Assembly: GCA_038277395.1 (NCBI GenBank)
Contig: CM076193.1
Coordinates: 79,302,627-79,366,626, forward strand
DNA: 64,000 nt
Reading direction: 5' to 3'
Source: Dryocosmus kuriphilus
Taxonomy: Eukaryota > Arthropoda > Insecta > Hymenoptera > Cynipidae
A model generated the notes under the pieces. That model ran no database searches. It worked only from the letters and a program-made list of their open reading frames with translations, and was not told the DNA's origin. A program made the translations under genes and the position numbers. The stretch's first letter is position 1. Each line of letters opens with the position of its first letter. Positions 44,664 to 58,480 of this stretch are shown here, in pieces.

Positions 44664-45471
44664 GACCCCTCCCTTACCTTTTTTTTTTTGATCCGGCGTT
44701 AGGCGATCCCACTTTTTCCTTCTTTCTTTTTTTTCTCCCCTTCGGAGGTCCCTTGTTTTTTTTACCCTTTGGTCCCCCTTTTATTTTACCCCTGCGGGAA
44801 ATCCCTTTGCTTTATTTTTTTTTGGTTGGTTGCATATCGGCCCCCCTGACGCACCAAAAACCTTTTTTTCTCTTTTTCCTTTCATTTTCTTTTTCCTTTT
44901 CTTCTTCTCCCGTGCTCACGTGACTTTTTTTTTGTTGTTATTGTTACTACTCACGAGGAGTTAGGTTTTTCTTTTGTTCAAATATTTTGTTCAGATGTCG
45001 GATTGTAAACATATGTAGTTCACCACTAATTTTATATTATTAAAGATATTAGGTTTACATTCTCATGGTTTCATTCTTCCCTTTCTCTGTTTTGCGTTTA
45101 CTTCCACCTATTCTACTTTTTGTTGTCTCTTTCTGTATTTATTCTCATTACTCTTTAAAGTTTCGTTTTTTTGCGATTTGATAATTCTTTTTTTTTGATT
45201 TTTAGGATTTAGCGAACTTTCTTTTTTTTTCTTCTCGTTTGGTCCTTAACTAATTTCTTTTATTTGAGATTTAGTTTTTTTTATTTTTGATTTTGTTTAG
45301 TCAAGGAGCCCCGAATTTTAACTGCTATGTCCGTAAAAAAATTTTTTTTTTTTTTTTGGCTGGCCATTCTTGATTGCGGTTCCTGCTTTTTCACTTTTTT
45401 TTTTTTTTTTTCTTTCTTCTTGTTTTTTTTTTGTCTCCCCTTCGTGGTTTGAGACCTGTTCGGTCCTCCCC
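44664..45471 (+). other. Pyrimidine-rich 3' untranslated region
   Basis: Strongly T- and CT-rich plus strand with many T8-T15 runs and no supported gene. Apparent frames here (for example 44507-44923) are low-complexity Phe/Leu/Pro shadows. Confidence 0.7.
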
Positions 45472-45485
45472 AGGGAGAGGGGAGT
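45472..45485 (+). promoter_or_regulatory. Polypurine tract
   Basis: AGGGAGAGGGGAG immediately before the 3' LTR (one T, then TGTGACG). This is the expected primer for plus-strand synthesis. Confidence 0.9.
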
Positions 45486-48400
45486 TGTGACGTTGCAGAT
45501 TTTCTGCAACTCACAAAATTTAATTTAAAGTATTTATTTTAGCGGAAACCCTCGTGTGTTCGCACGGAGGGCAGAAAATTCGGCACTCCTCCCTTTTTGT
45601 TGTATACATTTTTATTAGATTATATTTTATATTATGTTTTATTTATTTATTTTATCCTTTTTATTTTGCGTATTTTATTTTTAATTTTAAGAACTCAGGG
45701 CTGAGTTGATTTTTTTTTTTTTTTTGTAAAAATTTCGTGATTCCGCGGTCTCGAGTAAGGGTTGCAGAGGTCCCGCCATCCAAGAAAATGTTTGATTGGA
45801 TCCACCGCCACCTTCACCTTCAGCATATCTTCGCGGCACCAGTCCCCACATGATTCCTGGAGTACATTATTTTTTTGGTTATCTGAGACCCAAGGCAGGT
45901 TCCTGGTGAGGATCGACCGTAGCGGTTACTACAAAATTCTGCATAAGAATAGGTAATTCGCTTGCAAATTTATGATTATTTTATTTGGTTATCTGAGACC
46001 CAAGGCAAGTTCCTGGTGAGGATTGACCGGGCGGTCACTACAAAATTTCTAATAAAGAATAGGTGATTCCGTCCAAAAGTTATTATTCTGTGAGTACAGA
46101 CATTCTTTTTGTGTTTTACTTCTTTTCATGGGAGCATGGGATGGCTCACTCCCTGACTGCAGCAGGGAGAGAGGGGCTCTTCACTCTCCACCTTATAACC
46201 AGGATACAGCCGGCCATGAAAAGTAGGAATAGTACGACTCTACCCTCTCACTCAGTCTAGAACGAAGGAGTTCGGAATCTCTCTCTTCCCCAACGGCGGC
46301 TGATAAGGACTGGCGGAGAAAGGACAGGAAGATGGCATGGACGAATCGGAAGCGGACCTCATCAGCCATCCTTCTCTTGATCGTTGCGAATCTAAGGAAT
46401 TAGGCGTATACGCACCAGCCCTTCCCCAATTTTGTAAATTCCTCACTTTGTATTTATTGTCTTGTGAGTGCGGTAGACGCTCTCTCGCCTCCTGTCTTTA
46501 AGTGTGAACCGAAGTGCTAAAACGAGGCCTCTACCGCCAGCAACAAAAGAAGGTAGGACCACGTGTAGAATGGTTTAGCCAAGTCCTTGGATTAGTTCTT
46601 TTATTCACCCTCTTGTAAATATTCTCATTCTCATTCCGTCCACTCCTTGGCTAAACTATTCAGAAAAATAGATTCAGTGAGTATTATATAAAGTCAGATA
46701 ATGTGCTTGTAAGTTCCCTGTGATAATCCGGAGTGCCGAATGCCGGAATGGTCGCCACGTTGTTTCCGTAAGTGTTTAATCTATGTTTCTTTTTTTTTCT
46801 TCTCTCATTCTTCTACCTGCTTTTTTTTTTTTGATTTATTACGTGCTCTCGAATTTCACCCCGATCCGAACTGAGATCCCACCCAAAATTATGAAAACCC
46901 CTTTGTTAAGAAATTTAGCTGAGATCCTTCCCAAAATTAGGAAAACCCCCTTTGTTTAATATTGTAACTGAGATCCCACCCAAAATTATGAAAACCCCTT
47001 TGTTAAGAAATTTAGCTGAGATCCTCCCCAAAATTATGAAAACCCCCTTTGTTTAATATCGTAACTGAGATCCTTCCCAAAATTATGAAAACCCCTTTGT
47101 TAAGAAATTTAGCTGAGATCCTTCCCAAAATTAGGAAAACCCCCTTTGTTTAATATTGTAACTGAGATCCTTCCCAAAATTATGAAAACCCCTTTGTTAA
47201 GAAATTTAGCTGAGATCCTTCCCAAAATTAGGAAAACCCCCTTTGTTTAATATTGTAACTGAGATCCCACCCAAAATTATGAAAACCCCTTTGTTAAGAA
47301 ATTTAGCTGAGATCCTTCCCAAAATTAGGAAAACCCCCTTTGTTTAATATTGTAACTGAGATATCACCCAAAATTATGAAAACCCCTTTGTTAAGAAATT
47401 TAGCTGAGATCCTCCCCAAAATTATGAAAACCCCCTTTGTTTAATATTGTAACTGAGATCCTTCCCAAAATTATGAAAACCCCTTTGTTAAGAAATTTAG
47501 CTGAGATCCTTCCCAAAATTAGGAAAACCCCCTTTGTTTAATATTGTAACTGAGAACCCACCCAAAATTATGAAAACCCCTTTGTTAAGAAATTTAGCTG
47601 AGATCCTTCCCAAAATTAGGAAAACCCCCTTTGTTTAATATTGTAACTGAGATCCCACCCAAAATTATGAAAACCCCTTTGTTAAGAAATTTAGCTGAGA
47701 TCCTTCCCAAAATTAGGAAAACCCCTTTGTTTAATATTGTAACTGAGATCTCACCCAAAATTATGAAAACCCCTTTGTTAAGAAATTTAGCTGAGATCCT
47801 TCCCAAAATTATGAAAACCCCCCCCTTTGTTTAATATTGTAACTGAGATCCCACCCAAAATTATGAAAACCCCTTTGTTAAGAAATTTAGCTGAGATCCT
47901 TCCCAAAAACTGTGAAAACCCCTTTGTTTAGTAATTTAACTGAGGTCATACCCAAAAATTGTGAAAACCCTTTTGTCAAATAATTTAGTTGAGATCCCAC
48001 CCAAAAATTATGAAAAACCCTTTGTTAAATAAATTTGCTGAGATCACACCCAAAAACTGTGAAGACCCTTTGTTTAGTAATTTAACTGAGGTCATTCCCA
48101 AAATCGTGAAAATCTCGTTTTTTTTTTTTTGATAATGTAGTTGAGTACCCTCCCAAAATTTAGGAAGACCTCATTTATTCAATAATTTAATTGGGCACCC
48201 TGTCCGAACTTATGAAATCCCCCGTTCCTTTTTTTTTTTTTTTTTTTTATTATTTTTCGCCGAACAAAATTGTAGTGTCGCGTTAAATCCAGTAGCTTAG
48301 GCCAATTTTATTGTAATTCAATTTGACCCCAAAATCGTTATGTTAGCCATAATTTTGCGACTCATTTATATGACGTACTTGTTTTGTTGCGCCTATTTTT

Positions 48401-49315
48401 CTCTTGTGACCCTTCCCGAGTGGCGACTTATATAACGTGTTATGACCATGTATGCTGCGGCCACTATCTAATTGAGAGCTTTGTTCTTTTTATTTATTTA
48501 TTGACGCGACCACTTTGTTATTTTTTTTTGTTGTTTGAGCTAATAGTCGAGTTTCTTTTGTTCGCAATTTTGTTGTTTCCTTATGACTTCCGGTAATCGA
48601 CCCATTGTAGAATTTTTCACTTTTGAGGAATTGAATAAATTGTTATTATCTATTATATCTAAAATATGAGCTTTGTAATTACGTAACCCGCCCCTCTACC
48701 ATTATGTGTTTAGGCTGAGCTAGTTGTTTTTGCCGACCCTAATTTTAGTATTTTGAGATTTTATTTGTCGGTTACTTCATTTTTTTGCGCCTTTTATTTT
48801 TCAGTACATTTAGTTATCTCTCAGTTGGTTCTTCTTTTTTTTTGTGTATACTTCTTGACATAATTTTTTTTGGTTTGGTTTACTTATATAATCTGGGTGT
48901 GACTGTCTGACCGAAGTTTGTGAGCCTATTTTGTCTTTTGGCTGAGATGCTTGGCGTTCAGGGTGTTTCTTTCTAGTTTTGGAACGCAGGTTCTATGAGT
49001 TGTTTTTCATTTTGTTTTGGAACGCAGGTTCCGAGTATCTTTTGGCTCTTGACCCGAAACGCTTAGCACTCAGCGAGTTGGGCCCTTTTCTATCTGGAAC
49101 ATAGGTTCCGTTTATTTTATCGCCCTTGCTCACTTTGGTCGGATAAGCCCACCCTTATCCCAAGAAAGGATTGGCGCCCGACTAATTATTATATTTGAGG
49201 TATAGAGTATGTTAAAAATAGTGTTTTTAAATTAAAGAAGTAGTCTAATTTTATTTATGATGATTAGGGTCCCTAGTGCGCTATTTATGGAGACCACAAA
49301 AATAGTAGCGTCACA
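45486..49315 (+). repeat. 3' LTR (3830 bp)
   Basis: Same termini and contents as the 5' LTR. In the stretches compared by eye, differences are almost only 1-2 base length changes in homopolymers (for example gagaccaagg versus gagacccaagg, and attttatgatg versus atttatgatg) plus one T/A change in a T-run. Confidence 0.95.
46869..48205. repeat. Minisatellite in the 3' LTR (~98-bp dimeric unit)
   Basis: Counterpart of 35015-36345, with the same order of unit variants (such as the atatcaccc and gaacccaccc units) and the same number of units by eye. Confidence 0.95.
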
Positions 49316-49319
49316 CTTT
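49316..49319. other. Target-site duplication CTTT (right)
   Basis: First four bases after the 3' LTR, equal to 33628-33631. Confidence 0.85.
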
Positions 49320-49759
49320 ATTCAGGTATTCTTTATAACGTTAAGGTGGCACAACACCATATATAACAAAAAAAAAAGGGCAAATGAAACATCGCACGAC
49401 TCTCGGTCGACGATAATTTAGGAGCCTTAAATGAGCCTGAAATTGTGCAAGGGAAATGAAAAAAAAAAATTTTATTTTGGTAAAATTTTTTAAACAATAA
49501 TTGTTTAAACATTTTTTAAACTATTTAAATATCATAGTCGGGGAGCCCTAAATGAGCCCTAAATTATTGTGTGAGGTAAATTTTCTGTAAAATCATTTTT
49601 AGTACGTTTTACACCAATGTTCGGCCAGCTTAACGTCAAGCTAGTGCAAACACTATTTAAACAAAGAAATATTGGAGCCCTAGATTTGAGACCACAGGTT
49701 CAAATTAGTCCTTAATGAGCCCTAAAATATAGGTACGAGTGGAAAAAAAAATGGGTTTT

Positions 49760-50332
49760 GTGACTTTATTCCGGTATTTTTTATAGCGTTAAGGTGGCAC
49801 AACACCATATATGTATAACAAAAAGAAAAGGGCAAATAAAACATCGCACGACTTTTGGTCGACGATAATTTAGGAGCCTTAAATGATCCTGAAATTGTGT
49901 AAGGTAAATGAAAAAAAAAAAGAAATTTTTTTTGGTAAAGTTATTTAAACAATGATTGTTTTGACAATTTTTTTTAATGTGTAAATATCATTTTCGTGGA
50001 GCCCTAGATGAGTCTTAACGTAGGGTAAGAAAATAAATATGTTTAATTTATTTTTAGTTGGATTGTTAAAACAAAAATTTTTTTAAACATTTTTTTTTTA
50101 AATTTTGATTATTATATTCCCAGAGCCCTAAATGAGCCCTAAATTATTGTATGAGGTGAATATTCTGTAAAATCGTTTTTAGTACGGTTTACAGCAATGT
50201 TCGACCAGCTTAGCGTCAAGGTAGTGCAAGCACTATTTAAACAAAAAAGTATTGGAGCCCTAAATTTGAGACTGCGGGCTCAAATTAGTCCTTAATGAGC
50301 CCTAAAATATACGAGTGGAAAAAATGGGTTTT
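49760..50332. repeat. 573-bp variant satellite monomer
   Basis: About 125 bp longer than the usual monomer. Its middle holds two versions of the agccctaaatgagccc block (one as gtggagccctagatgagtct, one as cccagagccctaaatgagcc) with gtttaatttatttttagttgg between. Another copy fills 63433-64000, and scrambled copies lie near 54690 and 58080-58560. Confidence 0.85.
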
Positions 50333-53300
50333 GTGACTTTATTCAGGTATTCTTTATAACGTTAAGGTGGCACAACACCATATATAACAAAAAAAAAAGG
50401 GCAAATGAAACATCGCACGACTCTCGGTCGACGATAATTTAGGAGCCTTAAATGAGCCTGAAATTGTGCAAGGGAAATGAAAAAAAAAAAAAAAAATTTT
50501 TTTTGGTAAAATTGTTTTAAACATTGTTTTAAAATGTTTAAATATCATATTCGGGGAGCCCTGCATGAGCCCTTAATTATTGTATGAGATGAAGTTTCTG
50601 TAAAATCATTTTGAGTACGTTTTACAGCAATGTTCGGCCAGCTTAACGTCAAGCTAGTGCAAAACATTATTGAAACAAAAAAAAAATTGGAGCCCTAAAT
50701 TTGAGACTACGGGCTCAAATTAGTCCTTAGTTAGCCCTAAAATATACGAGTGGAAAAAAAATGGGTTTTGTAACTTTATTCAGGTATTTTTTATAACGTT
50801 AAGGTGGTCACAACACCATAATAACAAAAAAAAAAATGGGGTAAATGAAACATCGCACGAATTATCTCGGTCGACGATAATTTAGGAGCCTTAAATGAGT
50901 GCCTGAAATTGTGCAAGGGAAATGAAAAAAAATTTGAATTCTTTTTTATACGAGTGGAAAATTGTTTAAAATTCATATTTTTTAAACGTTAAGTTTAAAT
51001 AACACATATTCGGGGAGCCCTGGGCAAAGAGCCCTTAACGTTATTGTATGAGGTAAGTTTCTGTAAAAATCTTTTTTTTGGTAAAATTGTTTAAACAATA
51101 ATTGCGTTTAAATATTTCAATATCATATTCGGGGAGCAGCAAAAGTATTGTTTTTTAGTACCAGGTTAAAAGGTCAAGCTAGTGCAAACATTATTTTAAC
51201 AAAAAAATATTGGAGCCCTAAATTTGAGACTACGGGCTCAAATTAGTCCTTAATGAGCCCTAAAAAACATATACGAGTGGAAAAAAAAATTTTGTGAAAC
51301 TTTATTCAGGTATTTTTTATAACGTTAAGGTGGCACAACACCGTATATAACAAAAAAAAAAAGGGCAAAGGAAACACATCGCACGACTTTCGGTCGACGA
51401 TAATTTAGGAGCCTTAAATGAGCCTGAAATTGTGCAAGGGAAATGAAAAAAAAAAATGAATTTTTTTTTGGGTAAAATTGTTTAAAACATAATTTTAAAA
51501 TTTTTTTAAATATTTCAATATCATATTCGGGGAGCCCTGAATGAGCCCTAAATTATTGTATGAGGTGAAGTTTCTGTAAAATCATTTTTAGTACGTTTTG
51601 CAGCAATGTTCGGCCAGCTTAACGTCAAGCTAGTGCAAACATTATTTAAACAAAAAAATATTGGAACCCTAAATTTGAGACTACGGGCTCAAATTAGTCC
51701 TTAAGTGAGCCCTAAAATATACGAGTGGAAAAAATGGATCTTGTAACTTTATTCAGGTATTTTTTATAACGTTAAGGTGGCACAACACCATATATAACAA
51801 AAAAAAAAGGGCAAATGAAACATCGCACGACTCTCGGTCGACGATAATTTAGGAGCCTTAAATGAGCCTGAAATTGTGCAAGGGAAATGAAAAAAAAAAA
51901 ATTTTTTTTGGGTAAAATTGTTTAAACAATAATTGCTTAAACATTTTTTTAAATATTTTCAATATCATTTCGGGGAGCCCTAAATGAGCCCTAAAGTATT
52001 GTATGAGGTGAAGTTTCTGTAAAATCATTTTTAGTACGTTTTGCAGCAATGTTCGGCCAGCTTAAAAAGCTAGTGCAAACATTATTTAAACAAAAAAATA
52101 TTAGAGCCCTAAATTTGAGACTGCGGGCTCAAATTGGTCCTTAAAGCCCCAAAATATACGAGTGGAAAAAATGGGTTTTGTGACTTTATTCAGGTATTCT
52201 TTATAACGTTAAGGTGGCACAACACCATATATAACAAAAAAAAAAGGGCAAATGAAACATCGCACGACTCTCGGTCGACGATAATTTAGGAGCCTTAAAT
52301 GAGCCTGAAATTGTGCAAGTGAAATGAAAAAAAAAAAAAAGAATTTTTTTTTGGTAAAATTGTTTAAAAATCATTTTTAAACGTTTTATTTCAATATCAT
52401 ATTCGGGGAGCCCTGTAGCCCTTTAATTGTCATGAGGTGCAGTTTCTGTAAAATCATTTTTAGTACGTTTTACAGCAATGTTCGGCCAAACATCAAGCTA
52501 GTGCAAACATTAAAAACAAAAAAATTATTAGAGCCCTAAATTTGAGACTGCGGGCTCAAATTAGTCCTTAATGAGCCCTAAAATATACGAGTGGAAAAAA
52601 TGGGTTTTGTGACTTTATTCAGGTATTCTTTATAACGTTAAGGTGGCACAACACCATATATAACAAAAAAAAAAAGGGCAAATGAAACATCGCACGACTC
52701 TCGGTCGACGATAATTTAGGAGCCTTAAATGAGCCTGAAATTGTGCAAGGGAAATGAAAAAAAAAAAAATTTTATTTTGGTAAAATTGTTTAAACAATTT
52801 TGCTTAAACATTTTTTAAATATTTCAATATCATATTCGGGGAGCCCTAAATGAGCCCTAAATTATTGTGTGAGGTGAATTTTCTGTAAAATCATTTTTAG
52901 TACGTTTTGCACACAATGTTCGGCCAGCTTAACGTCAAGCTAGTGCAAACATTATTTAAACAAAAAAATATTGGAGCCCTAAATTTGAGACTGCGGGCTC
53001 AAATTAGTCCTTAATGAGCCCTAAAATATACGAGTGAGTGGAAAAAAATGGGTTTTGTGACTTTATTCAGGTATTTTTTATAACGTTAAGGTGGCACAAC
53101 ACCATATATAACAAAAAAAAAAAAAGGGCAAATAAAACATCGCACGACTCTCGGTCGACGATAATTTAGGAGCCTTAAATGAGCCTGAAATTGTGCAAGG
53201 GAAATGAAAAAAAAAAAAAATTTTTTTTTGGTAAAATTTTTTAAACAATAATTGTTTAAACATTTTTTAAACTATTTCAATATCATATTCGGGGAGCCCT

Positions 53301-56300
53301 AAATGAGCCCTAAAGTATTGTATGAGGTGAAGTTTCTGTAAAATCATTTTTAGTACGTTTTGCAGCAATGTTCGGCCAGCTTAACGTCAAGCTAGTGCAA
53401 ACATTATTTAAACAAAAAAATATTAGAGCCCTAAATTTGAGACTGCGGGCTCAAATTGGTCCTTAATGAGCCCTAAAATATACGAGTGGAAAAAATGGGT
53501 TTTGTGACTTTATTCAGGTATTCTTTATAACGTTAAGGTGGCACAACACCATATATAACAAAAAAAAAAAGGGCAAATGAAACATCGCACGACTCTCGGT
53601 CGACGATAATTTAGGAGCCTTAAATGAGCCTGAAATTGTGCAAGGGAAATGAAAAAAAAAAAAAATTTTATTTTGGTAAAATTGTTTAAAACAATAATTG
53701 CTTAAACATTTTTTTAAATATTTCAATATCATATTCGGGGAGCCCTGAATGAGCCCTAAAGTATTGTATGAGGTGAAGTTTCTGTAAAATCATTTTTAGT
53801 ACGTTTTGCAGCAATGTTCGGCCAGCTTAACGTCAAGCTAGTGCAAACATTATTTAAACAAAAAAATATTAGAGCCCTAAATTTGAGACTGCGGGCTCAA
53901 ATTAGTCCTTAATGAGCCCTAAAATATACGAGTGGAAAAAATGGGTTTTGTGACTTTATTCAGGTATTCTTTATAACGTTAAGGTGGCACAACACCATAT
54001 ATAACAAAAAAAAAAAAGGGCAAATGAAACATCGCACGACTCTCGGTCGACGATAATTTAGGAGCCTTAAATGAGCCTGAAATTGTGCAAGGGAAATGAA
54101 AAAAAAAAAAAGAATTTTATTTTGGTAAAATTTTTTAAAACAATAATTGTTTAAACATTTTTTAAACTATTTAAATATCATAGTCGGGGAGCCCTAAATG
54201 AGCCCTAAATTATTGTGTGAGGTAAATTTTCTGTAAAATCATTTTTAGTACGTTTTACAGCAATGTTCGGCCAGCTTAACGTCAAGCTAGTGCAAACACT
54301 TATTTAAACAAAAAAATATTGGAGCCCTAAATTTGAGACCACGGGTTCAAATTAGTCCTTAATGAGCCCAAATATAGGTACGAGTGGAAAAAATGGGTTT
54401 TGTGACTTTATTCAGGTATTTTTTATAACGTTAAGGTGGCACAACACCATATATGTATAACAAAAAAAAAAGGGCAAATGAAAACATCGCACGACTCTCG
54501 GTCGACGATAATTTAGGAGCCTTAAATGAGCCTGAAATTGTGCAAGGGAAATGAAAAAAAAAAAATTTTTTTTGGTAAAATTTTTTAAAACAATAATTGT
54601 TTAAAATTTTTTTAAACTATTTAAATATCATAGTTTCGGGGAGCCCTAAATGAGTCCTAAATTATTGTGTGAGGTAAATATTTGTAAAAATCATTTTTAG
54701 TACGATTTTAAAAACAAAAATTTTTTTAACGTCAAGCTAGTGCAAACATTATTATATTCCCAGAAACAAAAAAGGTGAATATTCTGTAAAATCGTTTTTA
54801 GTACGGTTTATGTTCGCCAGCTTAAAACAAAAAAGTATTGGAGCCCTAAATTTTGAGAGACTGCGGGCTCAAATTAGTCCTTAATGAGCCCTAAAATATA
54901 CGAGTGGAAAAAAATGGGTTTTGTGACTTTATTCAGGTATTCTTTTATAACGTTAAGGTGGCACAACACCATATATTATAACAAAAAAAAAAGGGCAAAT
55001 GAAACATCGCACGACTCTCGGTCGACGATAATTTAGGAGCCTTAAATGAGCCTGAAATTGTGCAAGGGAAATGAAAAAAAAAAAAAAAAATTTTTTTTTG
55101 GTAAAATTGTTTTAAACAATTGTTTTAAATGTTTAAATATCATATTCGGGGAGCCCTGCATGAGCCCTTAAATATTGTATGAGGTGAAGTTTCTGTAAAA
55201 TCATTTTGAGTACGTTTTACAGCAATGTTCGGCCAGCTAACGTCAAGCTAGTGCAAACATTATTGAAACAAAAAAAAATTGGAGCCCTAAATTTGAGACT
55301 GGGGCTCAAATTAGTCCTTAGTTAGCCCTAAAATATACGAGTGGAAAAAATGGGTTTTGTGTACTTTATTCAGGTATTTTTTTATTACGTTAAGGTGGCA
55401 CAACACCATACTTTAAAAAAAGGGTAAATGAAACATCGCACGACTCTCGGTCGACGATAATTTAGGAGCCTTAAATGAGCCTGAAATTGTGCAAGGGAAA
55501 TGAAAAAAAAGAATTCTTTTTTATTAAAATTGTTTAAACATTTTTTTAAATGTTTAAATATCATATTCGGGGATTTTTGCAGCAATGTTCGGCCAGGTTA
55601 ACGTCAAGCTAGTGCAAACATTTTTTAACAAAAAAATATTGGAGCCCTAAAAGACTACGGGCTCAAATAATTTAGTGTGCCCTAAAATATACGAGTGTGG
55701 ATCTTGAAAATCTTTATTCAGGTATTTTTTATAAACGTTAAGGTGGCAAAACCGTATATAACAAAAAAAAAAGGGCAAAGGAAAAAATCGCACGACTTTC
55801 GGTCGACGATAATTTAGGAGCCTTAAATGAGCCTGAAATTGTGCAAGGGAAATGAAAAAAAAATGAATTTTTTTTGGGTAAAATTGTTTTAAACATTTTT
55901 TTAAATGTTTTAAATATCATAAAAAAAATTATTGTGTGAGGTGAAGTTTCGGTTAAAATCATTTTTAGTACGTTTTTGCAGCAATGTTCGGCCAGCTTAA
56001 CGTCAAGCTAGTGCAAAAACATTATTTAAACAAAAAAATATTAGAGCCCTAAATTTGAGACTGCGGGCTCAAATTGGTCCTTAATGAGCCCTAAAATATA
56101 CGAGTGGAAAAAATGGGTTTTGTGACTTTATTCAGGTATTTTTTAAACGTTAAGGTGGCACAAAACCATATATAACAAAAAAAAAAGGGCAAATGAAACA
56201 TCGCACGACTCTCGGTCGACGATAATTTAGGAGCCTTAAATGAGCCTGAAATTGTGCAAGGGAAATGAAAAAAAAAAAAAAAATTTTATTTTGGTAAAAT

Positions 56301-57829
56301 TGTTTTTAAACAATAATTGCTTAAACATTTTTTTAAATATTTCAATATCATATTCGGGGAGCCCTGAAATGAGCCCTAAAGTATTGTATGAGGTGAAGTT
56401 TCTGTAAAATCATTTTTAGTACGTTTTGCAGCAATGTTCGGCCAGCTTAACGTCAAGCTAGTGCAAACATTATTTAAACAAAAAAATATTGGAGCCCTAA
56501 ATTTGAGACTACGGGCTCAAATTAGTCCTTAATGAGCCCTAAAATATACGAGTGGAAAAAATGGGTTTTGTGACTTTATTCAGGTATTTTTTATAACGTT
56601 AAGGTGGCACAACACCATATATAACAAAAAAAAAAAGGGCAAATGAAAAAATCGCACGACTCTCGGTCGACGATAATTTAGGAGCCTTAAATGAGCCTGA
56701 AATTGTGCAAGGGAAATGAAAAAAAAAAAATTTTATTTGGGTAAAATTTTTTAAACAATAATTGCTTAAACATTTTTTTAAATATTTCAATATCATATTT
56801 AAATGAGCCCTAAAGTTATGAGGTGAAGTTTCTGTAAAATCATTTTTAGTACGTTTTGCAGCAATGTTCGGCCAGCTTAACGTCAAGCTAGTGCAAACAT
56901 TATTTAAACAAAAAAATATTAGAGCCCTAAATTTGAGACTGCGGGCTCAAATTGGTCCTTAATGAGCCCTAAAATATACGAGTGGAAAAAATGGGTTTTT
57001 GTGACTTTATTCAGGTATTCTTTATAACGTTAAGGTGGCACAACACCATATATATTAATTTAGGAGCCTTAAATGAGCCTGAAATTGTGCAAGTGAAATG
57101 AAAAAAAAAAAAGAATTTTTTTTTGGTAAAATTGTTTAAACAATTTTTTAAATGTTTAAATATCATATTCGGGGAGCCCTGTAAAGCCCTTTTTTATTGT
57201 ATGAGGTGCAAAAATACGTTTTAAAATGTTCGGCCAGCTTAACATCAAGCTAGTGCAAACATTATTTAAACAAAACAATATTAAGCCCTAAAAATTTGAG
57301 ACTGCGGGCTCAAATTAGTCTTATGAGCCCTAAAATATACGAGTGGAAAAAATGGGTTTTGTGACTTTATTCAGTTCTTTATAACGTTAAGGGGCACAAC
57401 ACCATATATAAACAAAAAAAAAAGGGCAAATGAAACATCGCACGACTCTCGGTCGAATAATTTAGGAGCCTTAAATGAGCCTGAAATTGTGCAAGGGAAA
57501 TGAAAAAAAAAAATTTTATTTTGGTAAAATTTTTTAAACAATAATTGTTTAAACATTTTTTAAACTATTTAAATATCATAGTCGGGGAGCCCTAAATGAG
57601 AGCCCTAAATTATTGTGTGAGGTAAATTTTCTGTAAAATCATTTTTAGTACGTTTTACACCAATGTTCGGCCAGCTTAACGTCAAGCTAGTGCAAACACT
57701 ATTTAAACAAAGAAATATTGGAGCCCTAGATTTGAGACCACAGGTTCAAATTAGTCCTTAATGAGCCCTAAAATATAGGTACGAGTGGAAAAAAAAAAAA
57801 ATGGGTTTTTCCGTGACTTTATTCCGGTA

Positions 57830-58480
57830 TTTTTTATAGCGTTAAGGTGGCAAACATTTTTTAAACTATATATATAGTATAACAAAAAGAAAAAAATCAT
57901 TTTTAGTACGTTTTGCAGCAATGCTAGGGCAAATAAAAAAAAAATATCCAAAAAAAAAAATAAAGAGCCCTAAATTTGAGACTGCGGGCTCAAATTACGA
58001 CTTAATGAGCCCTTTTGGTCGACGATAATTTTTAGGAGCCTTAAATGATCCTGAAATTGTGTAAGGTAAATGAAAAAAAAAAAAAAATTTTTTTTGGTAA
58101 AGTTATTTTAAACAATGATTGTTTTGAACATTTTTTAAACTACAATTTTTTTAATGTGTAAATATCATTTTCGTGGAGCCCTAGATGAGTCTTAACGTAG
58201 GGTAAGAAAATTTAAAATATGTTTAATTTATTTTTAGTTGGATTGTTAAAACCCTAAAAATTTTTTAAAATTTTTTTGTTTTAAATTTTTTTATTAAGGT
58301 GTGCATATTCCCAGAGCCCTAAATGAAAAAGCCCTAAAAAACATATTGTATGAGGTGAATAAATTTCTGTAAAAAAAAAAAAACATAAATTTTTTTTGTA
58401 CGGTTTACAGCAATTGTTTTGACCAGATTAGCGTCAAGGTAGTGCAAATAAATATGCACTATTTAAACAAAAAAACTTTT
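57830..58480. repeat. Scrambled satellite segment
   Basis: Fragments of different parts of the monomer are interleaved out of order (for example, tttttagtacgttttgcagcaatgctagg follows directly on the start of a monomer). Similar but shorter scrambling is seen at 54640-54860, 55555-55700 and 51000-51190. Rearrangement or misassembly. Confidence 0.6.

Larger units (their letters stand above)
33632..49315 (+). mobile_element. Ty3/gypsy-type LTR retrotransposon with a third, gag-like ORF
   Basis: A complete 15,684-bp insertion: 5' LTR 33632-37465, tRNA-Lys primer site, gag, pro-RT-RNaseH-integrase, ORF3, polypurine tract, and 3' LTR 45486-49315, flanked by a 4-bp duplication. The domain order (integrase after RNase H) is that of Ty3/gypsy and not Ty1/copia. 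The LTRs are exceptionally long and nearly identical, so the insertion is recent. The gag and pol frames carry many one-base breaks, which may be real or sequencing noise. Confidence 0.95.
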
